Below, piece after piece: positions 8,229 to 16,487 of a stretch of DNA of 26,012 bases. The notes beneath the pieces are model-generated. The model searched no databases. It saw only the letters and a list, made by a program, of their open reading frames with translations, and was not told where the DNA came from. Source of the stretch: Bacillota bacterium (lineage in GTDB: Bacteria > Bacillota > Clostridia > Christensenellales > Aristaeellaceae); assembly GCA_009787135.1 (NCBI GenBank), contig WRGP01000249.1, positions 1 to 26,012 on the forward strand. Direction: 5' to 3'. Position 1 is the first letter of the stretch. The number at the start of each line of letters is the position of its first letter. The translations under genes were made by a program, and so were the position numbers.

Positions 8229-10085
8229 CTACGCCACCGCGTCCTCAAACTGCGAGTTGTACAGCTCCGCATAGAAGCCTTTTCCCGCCAAAAGTTCCTC
8301 ATGCGTACCATGCTCCACAATGTCGCCGTCTCGCATGACGAGAATTAAATCGGCCTCGCGAATCGTAGACAGCCGGTGCGCGATGACAAAGCTGGTATGC
8401 CCGCGCATCAGGTTGTTCATGGCGCGCTGAATGCGCGACTCCGTGCTGGTATCCACGGAACTTGTCGCCTCGTCCAAAATGAGCAGTTTCTTATCCGCCA
8501 GAATCGCCCGCGCGATGGTCAAAAGCTGTTTCTGCCCCTGCGACACATTCGTAGCTTCCTCATTGAGCTCCATCTGATAACCGCCCGGCAGGGTTTGAAT
8601 GAAGTGGTGCACGTGCGCCGTTTTCGCGGCCTGAATGACCTCTTCATCCGTGGCGTCCAGCCTGCCATAGCGGATATTCTCCATGATCGTGCCCTTGAAC
8701 AGCCATGTGTCCTGTAGCACCATGCCGAACATCTCGCGCAGTTCGCCGCGGTTAAAATTTCGAATATCATGCCCGTCCAAGCGTATGCTGCCGCTGTTTA
8801 CATCATAAAAGCGCATCAGCAGCTTCACCATCGTCGTCTTGCCCGCGCCCGTCGGGCCCACGATGGCCACTGTCTGGCCCGGCTTTACCACGGCGCTGAA
8901 ATCATGGATGACGACCTTATCCAAAGTATAGCCAAAGCGCGCATGGTCGAACGCTACCTCGCCCTGGATTCCCGCTATGGAGACAGGGTTTTCCACTGTC
9001 CGCTCCTCTTCCGGCTCCTCAAGGAACGAGAACACGCGCTCCGCCGCGGCGGCCATGGACTGCAGCATGTTCATGACCTGGGCAATCTGTGTGATAGGCT
9101 GGGTGAAGTTGCGCATGTATTGGATAAACGCCTGAATATCCCCCAGTTCAATCGCGTTTTTCATGGCCAAAAGCCCTCCGACCACCGCGACGGCCACATA
9201 GCCTAGGTTTCCAACAAACATCATAATCGGCTGCATCATACCCGAGAGGAACTGTGATTTCCATGCCGACTCGTAGAGCACCCCATTTGTCTCCATAAAG
9301 GTGGAAAGCGCGGCCTCCTCGCGGCCAAAGGCCTTCACCACGGTGTGCCCGCTGAACGTCTCCTCCACCTGGCCGGTGATCTTGCCCAAATACGCCTGCT
9401 GCGTGACGAAATGCTTCTGCGAATTTTTCATGATTACGCCCATGAGCAGCACGGAAATGGGCAGGAGCAGCACGGCGATCAGCGTCATCAGCGGGCTGAT
9501 GGTCAGCATCATGACCGCCCCGCCGATCACCGCGGTGATGGAGGATATCAGCGTTGTAATGCTCTGGTTTAAGTTCTGGCCCATGGTATCCACATCATTG
9601 GTAATGCGCGAGAGCGTATCGCCATCCTGGTTTGATTCAAAATATGCCATGGGCATCCGGTGAATTTTCTCCGTCATCTCCCTGCGGAAACGATACGTGG
9701 TCTTCTGCGCGACGCCTGTCATAATCCAGCCCTGGATGAGCGACAAGCACACGCTGGCGCCGTAAATGGCCAGCAGTCTTAGCAGAATGGCGCCGATTTG
9801 GGGAAAATCAACGCCGCCTGTCCCCGCGTATTTCGCCAGGATGCCATTGGATAATTCCGTAATGGCCTGGCCTAAAATCTTTGGCCCCCGAATGGCGATC
9901 GCCGTGCTGGCAACGGCGAAGAGTACGACGGTCACAAGAGAAAATGTATGATGCCGCATAGCGCGCATGAGCTTGCGGATGGTTCCGCTAAAATCTTTGG
10001 CCTTCTCTCCGGCCATCATGCGGCCCGGTCCCCCGCCGCCAGGACCCATCATCCGCAGCGGCCCGCCTCTTCTACGCTCGCTCAC
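8229..10085 (-). CDS. ABC exporter half-transporter, catalytic subunit of a heterodimer
   Basis: This is one half of a multidrug or peptide-type ABC exporter (membrane domain plus ATPase) acting in the cytoplasmic membrane. In the 618-residue protein, the membrane domain spans about 45-340 and the nucleotide-binding domain about 375-610. Walker A is GPTGAGKTT at 410-418, the Q-loop Gln is 458, Walker B is LLILDE with catalytic Glu539, and the switch His is 570. The signature reads VSQGQ (514-518) instead of LSGGQ. This is the pattern of the TM288-like partner in heterodimeric exporters. The N-terminus is a Gly/Arg/Met-rich cytoplasmic tail. Its ATG overlaps the end of the upstream partner by four bases, so the two are translationally coupled. 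The substrate is unknown. Confidence 0.92.
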   Translation of the reverse strand: MSERRRGGPLRMMGPGGGGPGRMMAGEKAKDFSGTIRKLMRAMRHHTFSLVTVVLFAVASTAIAIRGPKILGQAITELSNGILAKYAGTGGVDFPQIGAILLRLLAIYGASVCLSLIQGWIMTGVAQKTTYRFRREMTEKIHRMPMAYFESNQDGDTLSRITNDVDTMGQNLNQSITTLISSITAVIGGAVMMLTISPLMTLIAVLLLPISVLLMGVIMKNSQKHFVTQQAYLGKITGQVEETFSGHTVVKAFGREEAALSTFMETNGVLYESAWKSQFLSGMMQPIMMFVGNLGYVAVAVVGGLLAMKNAIELGDIQAFIQYMRNFTQPITQIAQVMNMLQSMAAAAERVFSFLEEPEEERTVENPVSIAGIQGEVAFDHARFGYTLDKVVIHDFSAVVKPGQTVAIVGPTGAGKTTMVKLLMRFYDVNSGSIRLDGHDIRNFNRGELREMFGMVLQDTWLFKGTIMENIRYGRLDATDEEVIQAAKTAHVHHFIQTLPGGYQMELNEEATNVSQGQKQLLTIARAILADKKLLILDEATSSVDTSTESRIQRAMNNLMRGHTSFVIAHRLSTIREADLILVMRDGDIVEHGTHEELLAGKGFYAELYNSQFEDAVA

Positions 10086-12454
10086 GCGAAAACCCCTCCC
10101 TCTTCCAGTTCCGCTTCGGACAGCTGTGATCTGGCAATCTCCTGGTAGGTTTCACAGGTACGCATCAGTTCCCTATGCGTGCCGATGCCCGCCATGCGGC
10201 CTTCCTCCAGCACGACGATCTGGTCGGCATGCAGCACGGTATTGATGCGCTGCGCCACGATGATGTTTGTCACGCCTTGCACCCGGGTGTGCAGCGCGCG
10301 GCGGAGCGTGACGTCCGTCTTATAGTCCAGCGCGGAGAAGCTGTCGTCAAAGAGCAGCACCTTGGGCCGCTTGGCAATCGCGCGGGCAATGGAAAGGCGC
10401 TGCTTCTGCCCGCCGGACACGTTGTTGCCGCCCTGCGCGATGGGGTCATGGTATTTCTCCGGCTTTTCCTCAATAAAGTCCGCCGCCTGCGCGACCTCGG
10501 CGGCCTCCCTCATCATGGCGTCCGTGATATCCTCCCCGCCGTATTTGATGTTGGATTCAATATCGCCGAAGAAAAGCACGCCCTTTTGCGGCACATACCC
10601 AAGGAGGCTGCGCAGCTTATGCTGCGAAAGGTCACGGATATCCACGCCGTCGAGCGTAATGCGCCCACCCGTCACATCAAAGAAGCGGGGGATGAGGTTA
10701 AGCAACGTGGATTTCCCGCTGCCCGTGCTGCCGATGATGGCTGTCGTCCGCCCCGCTTTGGCGGTAAACGTGATCCCCTCCAGTATATTCGCCTCCGCGT
10801 CCGGATAGCGGAAGTCAACGCTTTCAAACGCCACCGTGCCCTCCCAACATTCCTTCGTATCGTCCAGAACATTTTCTTTATCCAAAATGCTCGCCTGGGT
10901 CCGGAGCACCTCCTCAATGCGGTTCGCGGACACAAACGCGCGGGGCAAAAATACGGAGATCATCGACAGCATCAGGAACGATATGACGATCTGCATCGTG
11001 TAGGTGATGAACGCCATCATGCCGCCCACCTGCAGGGTGCCCATATCAATTCTCTGGCCGCCAAACCAGACGACAGCGATCATGATGCCGTTAACAATCA
11101 GCGTCATGATCGGCATCATGATGGACATGAGGCGGTTGGTGAACAGCTGTGTCTTCACCAAGGCTGTGTTCACCTCGTCAAAGCGCTCGTTTTCCCGCTT
11201 CTCGCGGCTGAAGGCACGGATGACTTTCAAGCCTGTAAGAACCTCGCGCGCCACCAGATTGATATCATCCAGCTGCGTCTGCACCAGGCGGAACTTTGGC
11301 ATCGCGATCGTCATCAGCACCGTCACCAACAACAAAAGGAACGCCACGGCGACCACGATGATCCAGCTCAAGCCGGTGTGCGTAGTGGCCACCTTGATAA
11401 TACCGCCGATGCCAAGGATCGGCGCGTAAATGACGATGCGCAGTATCATCACGGTGGCCATTTGCACGTGCTGGATATCGTTCGTGCTGCGCGTGATGAG
11501 CGAGGCCGTGGAGAATTTATCCACGTCGCCGGTCGAGAAAGCCATGACCTTGGCAAACAGCTTGCCGCGCAGGCTCATGGCCACCTTGGCCGCAGTGCGG
11601 GCCGCCAGCAGGCCGGCCAACACCGCCGCTATCACCGCCGCGAGCGTTACGCCCAGCATCTTGGCGCCGGTGAGCAGCAGGTAATTCGTCTGGATTTTGT
11701 TCACGTCTATGCCAACGGTTTCATACTCCCTTTTGATCAGCTGGATGGCGCTCATGCGCACCATGGTATCCCGCATTTCCCCCATCCGCCCGATCGCGAG
11801 ACGGCGGAAGGATTGCAGCGTTTCGCGGTTGAGAAGGCCCATTTGAACCATCTCTGAAAACCTCGGCGCGTCCATTTGCCCGGTTCCCTCGCCCATATCA
11901 GCCAGCCGGCTTGCCGGGATAAGGCCAAAGCGTCCGTCCAGCAGACCGCTGTCCTTCAGCAGCGCTACGGCGTTCCCGGCCATGCCATGGAGGTAATCCT
12001 TCAGGCTATCGCTCTGAACAAGCCGGGCAAGCGTCGCTGTTTGCGCCGTCTCTTCCGGCAGCGTGCCCTGTGCCGCCGCTTCCTGTATCGCGCCTTGAAG
12101 CCCCTTCAAAGCCAATACAAACTGCGCCAGGGCAGCCATGGATTCGCTCATCGCTTCCCCCAAGGCATCTCCGCTTATCCGCCGCGTAAGGTTGCCCGCT
12201 TCGTTTGTTTCATAGGCATCCCGCACGGTTTGAATCTCTTCGTCCGTCATAAACAGAGAAAGCGTCTCAAAGGTCTGCGGCGTCATTTCCTTGGGGGCGA
12301 TATCCTCTATGCCGCTTTGGTTCAGCCCCACATCGACAATGTCCGCCGTGTATTGCGGGAGTTTAAGGTCGCACACGGCCTGTGCCACCAGCAGCGCGAT
12401 GATGAGGAATACCGTTGCCTTCGCGTTTCTTAGATATCCCAAAATTTTTAACAT
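10082..12454 (-). CDS. ABC exporter half-transporter with degenerate ATP site and large loop insertion
   Basis: This is the partner subunit of the exporter. At 790 residues it is about 200 longer than a normal half-transporter. The first membrane helix (about 13-35) is followed by some 210 residues of mostly helical, non-hydrophobic sequence (about 46-258) before the second helix near 262-285; the insertion should face outward. The ATPase domain has Walker A GSTGSGKST (575-583) and signature VSGGQKQR (679-686). Walker B is LLFDD, with Asp704 replacing the catalytic Glu, and Gln735 replaces the switch His. These are the known hallmarks of the non-hydrolysing site in TM287-like subunits. The ATG at 12454 overlaps the stop of the regulator remnant; a GTG three bases earlier is possible. 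GAAAGGG lies about eight bases upstream. Confidence 0.92.
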   Translation of the reverse strand: MLKILGYLRNAKATVFLIIALLVAQAVCDLKLPQYTADIVDVGLNQSGIEDIAPKEMTPQTFETLSLFMTDEEIQTVRDAYETNEAGNLTRRISGDALGEAMSESMAALAQFVLALKGLQGAIQEAAAQGTLPEETAQTATLARLVQSDSLKDYLHGMAGNAVALLKDSGLLDGRFGLIPASRLADMGEGTGQMDAPRFSEMVQMGLLNRETLQSFRRLAIGRMGEMRDTMVRMSAIQLIKREYETVGIDVNKIQTNYLLLTGAKMLGVTLAAVIAAVLAGLLAARTAAKVAMSLRGKLFAKVMAFSTGDVDKFSTASLITRSTNDIQHVQMATVMILRIVIYAPILGIGGIIKVATTHTGLSWIIVVAVAFLLLLVTVLMTIAMPKFRLVQTQLDDINLVAREVLTGLKVIRAFSREKRENERFDEVNTALVKTQLFTNRLMSIMMPIMTLIVNGIMIAVVWFGGQRIDMGTLQVGGMMAFITYTMQIVISFLMLSMISVFLPRAFVSANRIEEVLRTQASILDKENVLDDTKECWEGTVAFESVDFRYPDAEANILEGITFTAKAGRTTAIIGSTGSGKSTLLNLIPRFFDVTGGRITLDGVDIRDLSQHKLRSLLGYVPQKGVLFFGDIESNIKYGGEDITDAMMREAAEVAQAADFIEEKPEKYHDPIAQGGNNVSGGQKQRLSIARAIAKRPKVLLFDDSFSALDYKTDVTLRRALHTRVQGVTNIIVAQRINTVLHADQIVVLEEGRMAGIGTHRELMRTCETYQEIARSQLSEAELEEGGVFA

Positions 12455-12767
12455 CACAGGTCCCTTTCATCTTTGTTTGATAATACCCGCCGGATGAACG
12501 CGCGCATATGCGCGTGCCCCATTTGACGCACGCGCCTGTCCTCGTCCGTCAGGCGGATAAAGGCGCCTCGGCGGTCTTCCCTGTCCGCCGCGCTCTGCCT
12601 GGCCCTTTTGGCTCCAGGCCGCGCGGCATGCGTCACACTGCCGGCGCGGAAATGCAGACATACATGGCCAGTTCAGACACATACACGCCCCGCGCGTCCG
12701 GCTTGGCCCGATGGCAGCGCGCCGGCTGCTCCCAAGCGTAAAAGCCCACCGCAACGGAGGCTATGCC
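12454..12767 (-). pseudogene. decayed MarR-family regulator
   Basis: This is the remnant of a winged-helix repressor of the kind often found directly before such exporter pairs. One frame (12767-12636) reads PDARGVYVSELAMYVCISAP and AV, matching the recognition-helix region of MarR proteins, then hits TGA at 12635-12633. The wing, DREDRRGAFIRLTDEDRR, and the C-terminal helix continue in a different frame to a stop at 12454, where the ATG of the exporter gene begins. Pieces resembling the linking helix (GLEPKG, QAER) appear in the other two frames, so more than one indel is likely. No start codon is seen: two TGA codons (12773-12768) precede the fragment, and the first helix is missing. Assembly errors could mimic part of this, but not easily the missing 5' end. 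Confidence 0.65.
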
Positions 12768-12798
12768 TCATCATGACGGTCCGCCCACGCGGTCGCGC

Positions 12799-13611
12799 CT
12801 ACATCCCCCGCACAACCCCATCCACCAATCCGGCAAACGCTTTCCGCACGCGTTCGCCGGTATCCAGCACCTCCTGATGGTTCAGCGGCTGATCCAAAAT
12901 GCCGGCGGCCATATTTGTGATACAGGAAATGCCCAGCACGCGCATGCCCCCGTGGCGCGCCACAATCACTTCCGGCACGGTCGACATGCCCACAGCGTCC
13001 GCGCCCAGCGCGCGCGCCATGCGAATCTCCGCCGGCGTCTCAAAAGACGGGCCGCTAAACCACATGTACACACCCTCTCGCAGCGTGATCCTTAGCTCCC
13101 GCGCGTAAGCGCGCGCCACCTCGCACAGCGCCGGGTCAAACTGCCGCGACATATCCGGGAAGCGCGGGCCAAAGGCATTATCATTCGGTCCGATAAGGGG
13201 ATTGACGCCGCTGTAATTGATCGTGTCGCGAATGAGCATCAAATCGCCGGGGACAAAACCCGTGTTCACGCCGCCCGCCGCGTTGGTCACAATCAGCGTC
13301 TTGACCCCAAGCCGCAGCATGACACGGACCGGCAGGACTACCTCCTCAATATCATACCCTTCATAATAATGAAAGCGGCCGCGCATGACGGCCACGCGCT
13401 TGCCGTGCAGGCTTCCGCAAACCCATTCCCCGTTGTGGCCGGGCACCGTGGGTATTGGGAACCCCGGAATGTCCTTATAGGACAACACGCCGTGTACATC
13501 CAGCGAGGCAAAGCTGTTCCCAAGGCCCGAGCCAAGAATCAGCCCAACCTCCGCACCGCCGCAGGCAGCCTCAATGGCCTTTGCCGCGCCGTCAATACGT
13601 TCCATTTTCAT
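12799..13611 (-). CDS. purine nucleoside phosphorylase (trimeric class)
   Basis: It splits inosine, guanosine and their deoxy forms with phosphate into base and (deoxy)ribose 1-phosphate in the cytoplasm. The 270-residue length is typical. Visible family motifs are LILGSGLG (25-31), with the phosphate-binding Ser28, PGHNGEW (57-63) with His59, RGRFHYYEGY (78-87), NAAGG (110-114), SGPSFETPAEIR (186-197) and ITNMAAG (231-237). Asn233 fits the 6-oxopurine-specific branch. The ribose 1-phosphate product is the substrate of the phosphopentomutase encoded two genes upstream, so the two enzymes form a salvage route. AGGAGGT lies about seven bases before the ATG and just after the stop of the preceding gene, which indicates co-transcription. 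Confidence 0.93.
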   Translation of the reverse strand: MKMERIDGAAKAIEAACGGAEVGLILGSGLGNSFASLDVHGVLSYKDIPGFPIPTVPGHNGEWVCGSLHGKRVAVMRGRFHYYEGYDIEEVVLPVRVMLRLGVKTLIVTNAAGGVNTGFVPGDLMLIRDTINYSGVNPLIGPNDNAFGPRFPDMSRQFDPALCEVARAYARELRITLREGVYMWFSGPSFETPAEIRMARALGADAVGMSTVPEVIVARHGGMRVLGISCITNMAAGILDQPLNHQEVLDTGERVRKAFAGLVDGVVRGM

Positions 13612-13626
13612 ACAATTACCTCCTGA

Positions 13627-15186
13627 TCATTCCGTATCATCATACATGGGGACGAGCGAAAACCGGCCGATGTAATCCGAAATCTGTTCCGACGGGAAAG
13701 GGGTGCCATCCTGGGAAAAATAGCTTACTATAACATAGTAATTACCAACGTTTAGATGGTATTGGCCTACTATCCCTTTTACATCCTCTATGCAGAGTGT
13801 TGGCAGCGAAAGCACCCATTTTTCCCGCATTTCGTACACAAATTCGTTTTTGTACACGCTTTTCATGGCCCCGCCGGCCATTTCTGCCACGCTCTTTATC
13901 ACATCAGCGCTCATAGAGGAAAGCACCATGGATCCTCCTGTGTACATAGACTCTATCAATACAATCTTATTCACCCCTTCGTTCGGAACAATATACACTT
14001 TGTGAACGGATTCCGCGTCTTCACTGATATCCGCAAAACAATCTTCCGGCAGTTCAAATACCAAAAAACGGTCGTCTAATGGTATCATGAGCTTTCCGTT
14101 TACAACTTGGGTGGAGAATGGCGAGCCAACAGGAACCTCCCCCTGTCCGGTTAACAACCTTCGCATGAGCGCGGACTGCCATCGCTCAATCCACGCGGCG
14201 TCATATGTTCTTTTGTAGGGCAGAAAGTACAGCGTTAACGCATATTCATCCTTTAGCGCGATGCGATGCTTTATCGGGCAGTCATCCTGAAACTTACTTT
14301 CAAAGCAAAGGATCGGGATACCTGTGGCTGTGGTTCGATCGATCCTAAAGCTTTCGTCTATTGGGGCAAACAGTATGGATCGGCTTATAGCCTCCGTAAG
14401 AAGCGCCTCGGGGAGCGTTTCTATCGTTTCGCCGAGATATTCGTCGCTCCGCTCCGCAATGAATATGAATGCGCCGCCAAAATCGCTTGGCGTCTGGATG
14501 GTGATATACTTCGTATTTTCCAATTCTTCCGCAGCGAGCACACTCATCCCTTCCGGCAAATCCATCACAATATCCGTATCGGGCAGGGCAAAGCGCTTAT
14601 AATGCTTTGGATTGCCTTCTTGGCATAAGGCCATCATCAGGAACGCATGCTGCTGCGCCAGTTCTTCCGACGAAAGGGAATCGGATCCATCCATGCGCTC
14701 CAGCATCACGTTCAAGACAACGCCATCATAAAGAACCACCAAATGCTCCGAGTAAACGCCATCCCGCCGCTCCACAACATGCAGTACATCAACATCACCA
14801 TAATAATTCTCAATCAAATCATATTTCGCCATCCCCGCTTCGTTGCTGATTACGGAGATGACCTCCCTCATGCCGTCATCATCCATCGTGGAAAGCGATT
14901 GCCCTGTCAAATGTTCGGCCGGCAGCGTGAACAGGACGAAATACGTCTTTTCAAATCCCCGGGGCATGAGCCGGTACGCTTTCATTTTGGCGTTCTCCAC
15001 CATAACTTCACTGCTTACAGAGAGTGGCAGCATGAGGGAAATATCCAATTCTTCAAGATACAGTTCATAAAGCATGGAACCTGTATCCATCTCCTCCAGC
15101 GGGATGATGGCCGGGGATGCCGCGCCGGAAAGCGCAAAAAAGATGAGAAGTATCAGCGCAAAGCAGGTGCATGGCGTTTTCTTCAT
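13627..15186 (-). CDS. secreted protein of unknown function with three similar domains
   Basis: I do not recognise the family. The 519-residue product has a signal peptide (about 1-24: MKKTPCTCF, hydrophobic core, GAASPA). The mature part seems to consist of three tandem, divergent units of about 150-165 residues. Each opens with an edge strand plus Leu-Pro (ISLMLPLS, DIVMDLPEG, FLVFELPED) and has a central strand-helix part. Each closes with a strand pair ending in a tyrosine- or hydrophobic-rich strand (VVLNVMLER, YALTLYFLP, YYVIVSYFS). It is poor in lysine clusters, rich in Asp/Glu and has no catalytic motif I can name. The ATG at 15186 is preferred over an in-frame upstream Met because it starts the signal peptide and has AGAGGGTG upstream. 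It lies between deoB and the nucleoside phosphorylase gene. Confidence 0.75.
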   Translation of the reverse strand: MKKTPCTCFALILLIFFALSGAASPAIIPLEEMDTGSMLYELYLEELDISLMLPLSVSSEVMVENAKMKAYRLMPRGFEKTYFVLFTLPAEHLTGQSLSTMDDDGMREVISVISNEAGMAKYDLIENYYGDVDVLHVVERRDGVYSEHLVVLYDGVVLNVMLERMDGSDSLSSEELAQQHAFLMMALCQEGNPKHYKRFALPDTDIVMDLPEGMSVLAAEELENTKYITIQTPSDFGGAFIFIAERSDEYLGETIETLPEALLTEAISRSILFAPIDESFRIDRTTATGIPILCFESKFQDDCPIKHRIALKDEYALTLYFLPYKRTYDAAWIERWQSALMRRLLTGQGEVPVGSPFSTQVVNGKLMIPLDDRFLVFELPEDCFADISEDAESVHKVYIVPNEGVNKIVLIESMYTGGSMVLSSMSADVIKSVAEMAGGAMKSVYKNEFVYEMREKWVLSLPTLCIEDVKGIVGQYHLNVGNYYVIVSYFSQDGTPFPSEQISDYIGRFSLVPMYDDTE

Positions 15187-15258
15187 GAAAATACACCCTC
15201 TTTCTCCTCTTTTGGGGGAGACCATAGCGATACATCGAAAACAGTTTAGCACGCTCGC

Positions 15259-16440
15259 CTACGAAATACCCTTTTCCCTTTGCAATAAGCCATAAAATGA
15301 AGTGCCGAACAGCGTATTGGGGAGTTCAAACATCTCCAAGATGGTGGATGCGATATCACCAAATGTCTGCCGCGCACCAAGGTTCACGGGCATAAGCCCC
15401 GGACGCCAGCAGAACAGCGGCACACGCTCCCGCGTATGATCCGTGCCGGGGAACGTAGGGTCGCAGCCATGGTCAGCGGTCAAAATCAAAAGGTCGTCCG
15501 GCCCCATGGCTGCCATGATCTCTGGCAGCGCCGCGTCAAACGCCTCGAGCGCCGCGGCAAACCCCTGTACGTCGTTGCGGTGCCCATACAGCATATCATA
15601 ATCCACCAGGTTTACAAAAATTAAACCGTCGGTCGGTTTTTTTATGGCTTCAAGCATTGCAGCCACGCAGGCGGGGTTGCCGCTGGCGTGGTCTGACGCG
15701 GTGAGCCCTCTGTGCGCGAAAATATCCTCAATCTTGCCCACGCCAATCACATCATGCCCAGTTCGGCTCAGAATGTCGAGCAGCGTATCCCCCGGCGGCA
15801 AAACGGAAAAATCGCGCCGGTTGCCCGTGCGCGTGAACGCGCCGGGCTGACCCGCAAACGGCCGCGCAATCACCCGGCCTACCGCGTATGGGCCTTTGAG
15901 CATCGCCCGCGCCGTTTCACATATGCGCCATAGATCCTCCGGCGGGATGATCTCCTCATGCGCGGCGATTTGAAACACGCTGTCCGCCGAGGTATAGACG
16001 ATGAGTTTGCCCGTCCGCATATGCTCCTCGCCCAGCTGAACGAGGATTTCCGTGCCGCTGGCGGCATAGTTTCCGAGCGAGCCGCGGCCAACCGCCCGCT
16101 CAAACGCTTCCATCACTTCCTTTGGAAATCCGTCCGGAAACAACGGGAACGGCTTTTCAAGCCTCAGGCCCGCGATCTCCCAGTGTCCGGTCGTGGTATC
16201 CTTTCCAGCGGACGCCTCTTGGCACACGCCATAGGCTCCCCATATCTCCCGCGCCGGTTCAAGCCCGGTTGCTTGAAGATGGTCAAGGCCCAGACCTCGC
16301 AGGTTTGGCAGAGAAGGGCGCGCCGCCTCAAGCACGTGCCGCAGCGTGTTGGCCCCTTCGTCCCCGTATGCCGACGCGTCCGGCGCGTCCCCGCACCCAA
16401 CGCCGTCCAGCACGATGAGAATCGTTTTTTTCTTCCGCAT
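15259..16440 (-). CDS. deoB: phosphopentomutase
   Basis: It interconverts (deoxy)ribose 1-phosphate and 5-phosphate, linking nucleoside breakdown to the pentose phosphate pool. The 393-residue length agrees with the family. Alkaline-phosphatase-superfamily motifs are all visible: VLDGVGCGDAPDA (10-22) with metal ligand Asp12, GKDTTTGHWE (79-88) with Thr84 at the phosphorylated position, NLVDYDMLYGHRND, TADHGCDPTFPGTDHTRE with the remaining Asp/His ligands. The start at 16440 gives the standard N-terminus (MRKKKTILIVLDG) and has GGAGGT at proper distance; the Met two codons earlier is too close to it. It follows spo0A by 47 bases with no evident terminator. Confidence 0.95.
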   Translation of the reverse strand: MRKKKTILIVLDGVGCGDAPDASAYGDEGANTLRHVLEAARPSLPNLRGLGLDHLQATGLEPAREIWGAYGVCQEASAGKDTTTGHWEIAGLRLEKPFPLFPDGFPKEVMEAFERAVGRGSLGNYAASGTEILVQLGEEHMRTGKLIVYTSADSVFQIAAHEEIIPPEDLWRICETARAMLKGPYAVGRVIARPFAGQPGAFTRTGNRRDFSVLPPGDTLLDILSRTGHDVIGVGKIEDIFAHRGLTASDHASGNPACVAAMLEAIKKPTDGLIFVNLVDYDMLYGHRNDVQGFAAALEAFDAALPEIMAAMGPDDLLILTADHGCDPTFPGTDHTRERVPLFCWRPGLMPVNLGARQTFGDIASTILEMFELPNTLFGTSFYGLLQREKGIS

Positions 16441-16487
16441 GCTCATACCTCCGTTTTTGTAGTTGCCGCGCAGCGGGTATGTCCGGC

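Noticed and set aside
10175..11857. Long open frame of 560 codons on the plus strand
   Set aside because: It lies fully antisense to the exporter gene, is full of His/Arg/Gln, has no family motif and no ribosome site; it is a by-product of GC-rich codon use.
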